A DNA stretch of 64,000 nt from Bosea sp. BIWAKO-01. GTDB lineage: Bacteria > Pseudomonadota > Alphaproteobacteria > Rhizobiales > Beijerinckiaceae. Made by a program: the position numbers and the translations under genes. Positions 58,516 to 64,000 of the stretch are shown one piece after another. The notes beneath the pieces are model-generated. The model had not been told where the DNA came from, did not search any database, and saw nothing but the letters and a program-made list of their open reading frames with translations. Position 1 is the stretch's first letter. The number at the start of each line of letters is the position of its first letter. The DNA lies in contig NZ_BCQA01000001.1 in assembly GCF_001748145.1 (NCBI RefSeq), positions 620,001 through 684,000 on the forward strand. The letters run 5' to 3'.

Positions 58516-59994
58516 ATGCGTGAGACAATGCGTTTCCTCTACGGCGATGAGCTGGTCGAGATCGCGTCCTGCGATCCGACCCTGACGCTGCTCGACTGGC
58601 TGCGCCTCGAGCGCCGCCGGACCGGCACGAAGGAAGGTTGCGCCGAAGGCGATTGCGGAGCCTGCACCGTCGTCGTCGGGCGGCTCGACGGCGGCCGATT
58701 GCGCTATGAGGCGATCAACGCCTGCATCCGCTTCCTGCCGACACTCGATGGCTGCCATCTGCTCACCATCGAACACCTGAAGGGCGCGGACGGACGCCTG
58801 CACCCGGTGCAGCAGGCGATGGTCGATTGCCATGGCTCGCAATGCGGCTTCTGCACACCGGGCTTCGTGATGTCGCTCCTTGCGCTCTGGCTTAACGAGC
58901 CCGCGCCGGAACTGGGGCGAATCGAGGACGCGCTCGCGGGCAATCTCTGCCGCTGTACCGGCTATGAGCCGATCATCACCGCGGCCCGTCGCCTCTACGA
59001 ACACACCGACCGGACGCAGGATCGCTTCGCGCTTTCGGCGCCCGGCATTGCCGCCCGGCTGCACGCTTTCGCGGATCAGGAGACGCTGACACTCGCCCAT
59101 GGCACGCGACGCTTCCTGTCGCCGGCGACAGCCGATGCCCTCGCCGATCTCGTCATCTCCCACCCCGAGGCCGTTCTCGTGGCCGGCGCGACCGATGTCG
59201 GCCTCTGGATCACCAAGGGGATGCAGCAACCGCAAACCACCATCTATCTCGGCCGCGTCGAGGACCTGCGTGCAGTCAGGGACGAGGGCGACCATCTGCG
59301 CATCGGCGCCATGGCGAACCATATCGATGTCCGCGAGGCACTCGCGGCACTCTCGCCGCAGCTCGACGAGCTGATGCGCCGCTTCGGCGGCGAGCAGGTG
59401 CGCAATGCCGGGACGATCGGCGGCAATATCGCCAATGGCTCACCGATCGGCGATCTGCCGCCAGCGCTGATTGCGCTTGGTGCAACCCTGGTGCTGCGGC
59501 GCGGCACCGAGCGGCGCGCGCTGCCGCTCGAAGCCTTCTTCCTCGACTATCGCCGCCAGGACCGGAAGCCAGGCGAATTCGTCGAGGCGGTGCTGGTGCC
59601 AAAACTGCAGAGTGACGCTCTGTTCCACATTTCGAAGATCTCAAAGCGCTTCGACGAAGATATCTCGGCGGTGTGCGGCGCCTTCCTGCTGCGTCTCGAC
59701 GAAGCCAATCGGGTGAGCGAGGTACGGCTCGCCTATGGCGGCATGGCCGGTATCCCGAAACGGGCCGCCGCCGCGGAAGCCGCGCTGCTGGGGAGGGATT
59801 GGGACGAGGCTGCCATCGCGGCCGCCATCGCCGCCCTGCCCCGGGATTTCACACCGCTGAGCGACATGCGCGCCTCGGCGGCGTACCGGCAGAAGGTGGC
59901 CGGCAATCTCCTGCGCCGGTTCCTGATCGAAACGACGGCGCCTGACGTCGACACCCGCGTCGCGGGCCTGCTTGCGGAGGCTGCCCATGGCTGA
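58516..59994 (+). CDS. xdhA: Xanthine dehydrogenase small subunit (Fe-S and FAD)
   Basis: 492-residue subunit. The N-terminal part binds two [2Fe-2S] clusters (Cys42, Cys47, Cys50, Cys70; then Cys110, Cys113, Cys145, Cys147: GCAEGDCGAC and QCGFCTPGF and LCRCTGY) and the rest binds FAD (VAGATDVGLW, RNAGTIGGNIANGSPIGD). Oxidises xanthine to urate with the Mo subunit. Start uncertain: ATG 58516, ATG 58528 or an upstream GTG at 58498. Stop overlaps xdhB by 8 bases. Confidence 0.93.
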   Translation: MRETMRFLYGDELVEIASCDPTLTLLDWLRLERRRTGTKEGCAEGDCGACTVVVGRLDGGRLRYEAINACIRFLPTLDGCHLLTIEHLKGADGRLHPVQQAMVDCHGSQCGFCTPGFVMSLLALWLNEPAPELGRIEDALAGNLCRCTGYEPIITAARRLYEHTDRTQDRFALSAPGIAARLHAFADQETLTLAHGTRRFLSPATADALADLVISHPEAVLVAGATDVGLWITKGMQQPQTTIYLGRVEDLRAVRDEGDHLRIGAMANHIDVREALAALSPQLDELMRRFGGEQVRNAGTIGGNIANGSPIGDLPPALIALGATLVLRRGTERRALPLEAFFLDYRRQDRKPGEFVEAVLVPKLQSDALFHISKISKRFDEDISAVCGAFLLRLDEANRVSEVRLAYGGMAGIPKRAAAAEAALLGRDWDEAAIAAAIAALPRDFTPLSDMRASAAYRQKVAGNLLRRFLIETTAPDVDTRVAGLLAEAAHG

Positions 59995-62338
59995 CGCGCG
60001 CAAACGGCTTGAGTCCGAGGTCATGGCCGGGCCGCTCGGCCGGACCAGCAATCATGATTCCGCCGCCAAGCATGTCGCGGGTGAAGCCCTCTATATCGAC
60101 GATATCGCAGAGCCTGCCGGCCTCGCGCATGCCTATCTCGGGCTTTCCCAGGTCGCGCATGGGCGGCTGATATCGCTCGACCTCGCGGCCGTGCGCACGG
60201 CACCCGGCGTTCTCACCGTGCTGACGGCCGAGGATATTCCGGGCGCGAACGACATCAGCTCGACGCATCGACATGACGAGCCTGTCTTCACGACGCAGAC
60301 TATCCTGCATCACGGCCAGCCGCTTTTCGCGGTCGTGGCGGAAACGCGGGATCTGGCGCGCCGCGCCGCCGCGCTGGCCAAGGCCGCCTATGAGGAAGCC
60401 GCTCCGCTACTGGATGTCGCAGCGGCCCGCGCGGCCGGCGGCGCGCTTGTCACCGACCCGCTGAAACTGGAGCGCGGCGATGTGGCCGATGCACTTGCTA
60501 CCAGCCCGCGCCGGCTCAAGGGGTCGATGGAGATCGGCGGGCAGGATCATTTCTATCTGGAGAGCCAGATCGCGCTCGCCATCCCCGGCGAGGACGAAGA
60601 CATGCAGGTGCTGTCCTCGACGCAGCATCCGAGCGAAGTCCAGCACATGGTCGCGCAGGTGCTCGCCGTCGGTTCCCACGCCGTCACCATCGAGGTGCGG
60701 CGCATGGGTGGCGGCTTTGGCGGCAAGGAGACGCAGGCCAATCTCTTCGCCTGCGTCGCCGCGCTCGCTGCCCGCAAGCTGAAGCGCCCGGTCAAGCTCC
60801 GGCCCGACCGCGACGACGACATGGTCATCACCGGCAAGCGCCATGATTTCGTGGTCGATTACGAGATCGGTTTCGATGACGAGGGGCATATTCACGCGGT
60901 GGACGCGGTCTATGCGGCGCGCTGCGGCTGGAACGCCGATCTCTCGGGCCCGGTCACCGACCGCGCGCTGTTCCATATGGACAATTGCTATTTCTACCCG
61001 GCGGTGCGCGGGCGTTCGCAGCCACTGTGGACCAACACCGTTTCGAACACGGCTTTCCGCGGCTTCGGCGGCCCCCAGGGCATGGTCGGGGCGGAACGCT
61101 TCATCGAGGAGGTCGCCTTTGCGACTGGGCTCGACCCGCTCGAGATCCGCAGGCGCAATCTCTACGGCGCGGCCGGCCGCGACATTACGCCCTATCACCA
61201 GCAGGTCGAGGACAATATCGCCGGCGACGTGATCGCCGAGCTTGAACGGCGCTGCGATTACCGCGAGCGCCAAACGGCGATCCGCGAGGCCAACCGCAAG
61301 AGCCCGGTCATCAAACGCGGCATCGCGCTGACCCCGGTCAAGTTCGGGATCTCCTTCACGGCGACCTGGTACAATCAGGCAGGCGCCCTGGTGCATGTCT
61401 ATACGGACGGCACGGTGGCGCTGAACCATGGCGGCACCGAAATGGGCCAGGGCCTCTATGTGAAGGTGGCGCAGGTCGTGGCGCAGGCTTTCGGGATCGG
61501 CCTCGACCAGATCAAGATCACCGCGACGACCACCGGCAAGGTGCCGAACACCTCGGCGACGGCCGCATCCTCCGGCTCCGATCTCAACGGCATGGCCGCG
61601 CTCGATGCTTGCGAGACGATCAAGGCACGGCTCGTCGCCTTCGCGTCGAAGCGTTGGGAAGTTTCAGCCGAGGAGATTGCCTTCCTGCCGGGCCGGATCA
61701 GGATCGGCACGCAGGAGATGAGTTTCGCCGAATTCGTCGCGGCGGCCTACATGGCCCGCGTCCAGCTTTCGGCGACCGGGTTTTACGCGACGCCGAAGAT
61801 CCATTGGGATCGCAAGGCAGGGAGTGGCCACCCGTTCTATTATTTCGCCTATGGCGCGGCTGCGGCCGAAGTCGCGATCGACACGCTCACCGGCGAATAC
61901 AAGGTCGAGCGGGTCGACATCCTGCATGATTGCGGCACCTCGCTGAACCCGGCGATCGACAAGGGGCAGATCGAGGGCGGCTTCGTGCAGGGCATGGGCT
62001 GGCTCACCACCGAGGAACTCTGGTGGGACGACAAGGGCCGGCTCAGGACCCATGCGCCCTCGACCTACAAGATCCCCGTCGCCTCCGACCGACCGCGCAT
62101 CTTCAATGTCGAGCTGCTCGAGAACGCCCCCAATCGCGAGCCGACGATCCACCGCTCCAAGGCGGTCGGAGAGCCGCCGCTGATGCTGGCGATCAGCGTG
62201 CTCCACGCCTTGTCGGATGCGGTCGCGAGCGTCGGCGACCATCGCTTCTGTCCCCGTCTTGACGCCCCGGCGACGCCGGAGCGTGTACTCGATGCGGTCG
62301 ACCGCATGCGGGAGCAGGCACGGGGCGCGGCACCATGA
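59987..62338 (+). CDS. xdhB: Xanthine dehydrogenase large subunit (molybdopterin)
   Basis: 783-residue catalytic subunit. Molybdenum-cofactor motifs GGGFGGKE, AFRGFGGPQGM, EMGQGLYVK and NTSATAASSGSDLNG, and the C-terminal active-site Glu in KAVGEPPLML. ATG 59987 has GGAGG eight bases before. The XdhC gene for cofactor insertion overlaps its stop by 4 bases. Cytoplasmic complex with xdhA. Confidence 0.96.
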   Translation: MADARKRLESEVMAGPLGRTSNHDSAAKHVAGEALYIDDIAEPAGLAHAYLGLSQVAHGRLISLDLAAVRTAPGVLTVLTAEDIPGANDISSTHRHDEPVFTTQTILHHGQPLFAVVAETRDLARRAAALAKAAYEEAAPLLDVAAARAAGGALVTDPLKLERGDVADALATSPRRLKGSMEIGGQDHFYLESQIALAIPGEDEDMQVLSSTQHPSEVQHMVAQVLAVGSHAVTIEVRRMGGGFGGKETQANLFACVAALAARKLKRPVKLRPDRDDDMVITGKRHDFVVDYEIGFDDEGHIHAVDAVYAARCGWNADLSGPVTDRALFHMDNCYFYPAVRGRSQPLWTNTVSNTAFRGFGGPQGMVGAERFIEEVAFATGLDPLEIRRRNLYGAAGRDITPYHQQVEDNIAGDVIAELERRCDYRERQTAIREANRKSPVIKRGIALTPVKFGISFTATWYNQAGALVHVYTDGTVALNHGGTEMGQGLYVKVAQVVAQAFGIGLDQIKITATTTGKVPNTSATAASSGSDLNGMAALDACETIKARLVAFASKRWEVSAEEIAFLPGRIRIGTQEMSFAEFVAAAYMARVQLSATGFYATPKIHWDRKAGSGHPFYYFAYGAAAAEVAIDTLTGEYKVERVDILHDCGTSLNPAIDKGQIEGGFVQGMGWLTTEELWWDDKGRLRTHAPSTYKIPVASDRPRIFNVELLENAPNREPTIHRSKAVGEPPLMLAISVLHALSDAVASVGDHRFCPRLDAPATPERVLDAVDRMREQARGAAP

Positions 62339-63213
62339 CCGGGCTGGCGACTTTCCTCGAAGCCCATCTTGAGCAAGGCGCCATCCTTGTCAGCATCGAG
62401 CGCGCCGAAGGATCGACCCCACGCGAAACCGGCGCGACGATGGTCGTCACCGCCGAAGGCAATTCCGGGACGATCGGCGGCGGCCAGCTCGAATTCCACT
62501 GCACCGACATCGCCCTTGAGATGCTGGCGAGCGGCGAAAGCTCGCGACGCCTCGATATTCCGCTCGGGCCACAAATGGGTCAGTGCTGCGGCGGCCGGGT
62601 CGGTGTCGTGCTGGAGCGGGGCAGGCCGTGCCATCTCGCGGCTCTCCAGGCCGCCGAAGCGGCAAGGCGCGCATCGCAGCCTGCCGTCCTCATCCTCGGC
62701 GCCGGCCATACCGGGCGCGCGCTTGCCGAGGCCCTCATGCGCCTGCCGCTGAGCGTCATTCTGATCGACGACCGCGAAGGCCAGATGCACGATCTTCCCG
62801 TTGGGGTCGCATGTCAGCGACTGGACGATCCGGTCGAGGCGATCGCATCGGCCCAGCCCGGCACCGCCTTCGTGATCCTCTCCCATAGCCATGCGCTCGA
62901 CTATCGGCTGACCGAGGCAGCGCTTCTGCGCGGGGATGCCGCCTATGTCGGCATGATAGGCTCGGCGACGAAGCGCGCGCGCTTCGCTGCCAGCTTCCGC
63001 CGGCGCCACCCTGCAAGCGATGCCCTGGCGTGCCTGACCTGCCCGATCGGCGGGGATGATGTGGACGACAAGCGCCCCGAGGTCATCGCCGCCTTGACGG
63101 CGGCCGAGCTGGTGCGGAGCTTGCTTGCCAAGCAACGGGCTTCCGGGCAAAGCGTGGCGCAGGGCCGACAGGGTCCGGGGAGAAGGGCAGGAGATGACGG
63201 CGTCGCCGCATGA
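62335..63213 (+). CDS. xdhC: Xanthine dehydrogenase accessory protein XdhC
   Basis: 292-residue XdhC-family factor that stabilises and inserts sulfurated molybdenum cofactor into XdhB. N-terminal XdhC_CoxI motif (ERAEGSTPRETGATMVV, GTIGGGQLE) and C-terminal Rossmann-like half (VLILGAGHTGRALAEAL, MIGSATKRARF) are present; the final 30 residues are low-complexity. ATGA overlap with xdhB. Its tail overlaps the next ABC gene by 20 bases. Confidence 0.93.
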   Translation: MTGLATFLEAHLEQGAILVSIERAEGSTPRETGATMVVTAEGNSGTIGGGQLEFHCTDIALEMLASGESSRRLDIPLGPQMGQCCGGRVGVVLERGRPCHLAALQAAEAARRASQPAVLILGAGHTGRALAEALMRLPLSVILIDDREGQMHDLPVGVACQRLDDPVEAIASAQPGTAFVILSHSHALDYRLTEAALLRGDAAYVGMIGSATKRARFAASFRRRHPASDALACLTCPIGGDDVDDKRPEVIAALTAAELVRSLLAKQRASGQSVAQGRQGPGRRAGDDGVAA

Positions 63214-64000
63214 CAGGACGGATACGCCGCCCCGACTCGTGCTGTCGGGCATCTCCAAGAGCTTTCCCGGCGTGAAAGCCAATGACGACATCAGCTTCAG
63301 CGTGAAGCCCGGCGAGATTCACGCTCTGCTGGGCGAGAACGGAGCTGGCAAGTCGACGCTGGTCAAGATCATCTACGGTGTTCAGCAAGCCGACTCGGGC
63401 AGCATCTCCTGGGATGGCCAGCCTGTTTCGGTCCCTTCGCCCAAGGCGGCGCGGCGGCTCGGCATCGGCATGGTCTTCCAGCATTTCTCGCTGTTCGACG
63501 CGATGACCGTGATCGAGAATATCGCGCTCGGACTCGACGAGGCCGTGGATCGCGAGGAGCTGAAGACCCGCGTCGCCACGGTTCTGCAGAGCTATTCGCT
63601 GCCGCTCGATCCCGAGCGCGAGGTCCATACGCTCTCGGTCGGCGAGCGCCAGCGCATCGAGATCGTCCGCTGCCTGCTGCAGAAGCCGAAGCTCTTGATC
63701 ATGGACGAGCCGACTTCGGTCCTGACACCGCAGGAGGTCGAACGTCTGTTCGAGACCTTGCGGCAGATCGCGTCCGAAGGCTGCTCGATCCTCTACATCA
63801 GCCACAAGCTGCACGAGATCAAAGCCTTGTGCGACACCGCCACGATCCTGCGCGCCGGCCGGGTCGTCGCGACCTGCGACCCGCGGCAGGAGACGACACG
63901 GCGCATGGCCGAGCTGATGATCGGCGCCGAATTGCGGCAGATCGAGAACGCCCATACCGGCAGGATCGGCAAGCGCCGGCTGATCGTGTCAGGCCTCTCC
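63194..64000 (+). CDS. ABC transporter ATP-binding protein, nucleoside/sugar type, 3' end outside window
   Basis: 269 codons are visible with an open frame to the last base, so the C-terminus lies beyond the window. Walker A is GENGAGKS (48-55), Q-loop HFSLFDAMTV, signature LSVGERQRIEIVR, Walker B LLIMDEPTSVLT and switch YISHKLHEI. The double-domain MglA/YufO-like class (about 500 residues) is probable because the last visible residues begin a second domain. Beside guaD and xdhABC this is most likely the ATPase of a purine nucleoside/purine importer with BmpA-type receptor and two permeases downstream. ATG 63194 directly follows GGCAGGAG. Confidence 0.88.
   Translation, partial: MTASPHDRTDTPPRLVLSGISKSFPGVKANDDISFSVKPGEIHALLGENGAGKSTLVKIIYGVQQADSGSISWDGQPVSVPSPKAARRLGIGMVFQHFSLFDAMTVIENIALGLDEAVDREELKTRVATVLQSYSLPLDPEREVHTLSVGERQRIEIVRCLLQKPKLLIMDEPTSVLTPQEVERLFETLRQIASEGCSILYISHKLHEIKALCDTATILRAGRVVATCDPRQETTRRMAELMIGAELRQIENAHTGRIGKRRLIVSGLS

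Overview
This 64 kb window is GC-rich, almost fully coding chromosomal DNA of an alphaproteobacterium. The ccmI-ccmE-ccmF-ccmH-degP-like block next to two-component genes and glnE, the heterodimeric methylmalonyl-CoA mutase with MeaB, the TIGR03808-type Tat protein, and an intergenic palindrome whose reverse reading gives MAGLEPAIP all point to the Hyphomicrobiales (Rhizobiales). A Bosea-like genome is my best guess, inferred from gene content only. I see no rRNA, tRNA, CRISPR array, prophage or insertion sequence.

Layout. 0-14.3 kb: the end of a sensor kinase faces a minus-strand block (reading from high to low coordinates): a small secreted protein, response regulator and sensor kinase resembling the FeuN/FeuP/FeuQ arrangement; the cytochrome c heme-ligation genes ccmI, ccmE, ccmF, ccmH; a periplasmic Do-like protease; a strong terminator; then a second regulator-kinase pair and glnE (control of glutamine synthetase). 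14.6-20.6 kb: two tandem secreted trypsin-like proteases, a LOG-type phosphoribohydrolase, an M20 dipeptidase, a HerA-like ATPase and a small glycine-rich protein. 20.8-25.8 kb: a coupled mutA-thiD-mutB operon, in which a pyrimidine kinase of thiamine synthesis sits between the two subunits of methylmalonyl-CoA mutase; the mutase chaperone MeaB is 11 kb away. 26-31 kb: a putrescine transporter operon potFGHI, every junction a 4-base overlap, and a DUF3750 protein. 31-41 kb: a PLP trans-sulfuration-family enzyme divergent from an Lrp-type regulator, three exported alpha/beta hydrolases (two of them tandem DUF900 lipoproteins), meaB, a Tat-exported beta-helix protein, an asparaginase and an HGGYW-type hydrolase.

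41-57 kb: two complete peptide ABC transporter operons flank the malic enzyme gene maeB and a secreted hydrolase. The first has two separate ATPases and is preceded by a stand-alone Lrp-type ligand-binding domain; the second has a fused ATPase and is followed by a D-amino acid aminotransferase. Both carry a perfect GC-rich palindrome between the binding-protein gene and the first permease gene. 57-64 kb: purine catabolism, with guanine deaminase divergent from xdhA-xdhB-xdhC, then the start of an ABC ATPase typical of nucleoside or sugar importers, cut by the window end.

The genes fit an organism that scavenges peptides, amino acids, polyamines and purines and feeds carbon through propionyl-CoA/methylmalonyl-CoA and malate. 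I found no clearly new machinery. The most useful leads are the thiD insertion, the FeuNPQ-like module, the stand-alone sensor-domain gene, the tandem DUF900 lipoproteins, and several perfect dyads in control regions.
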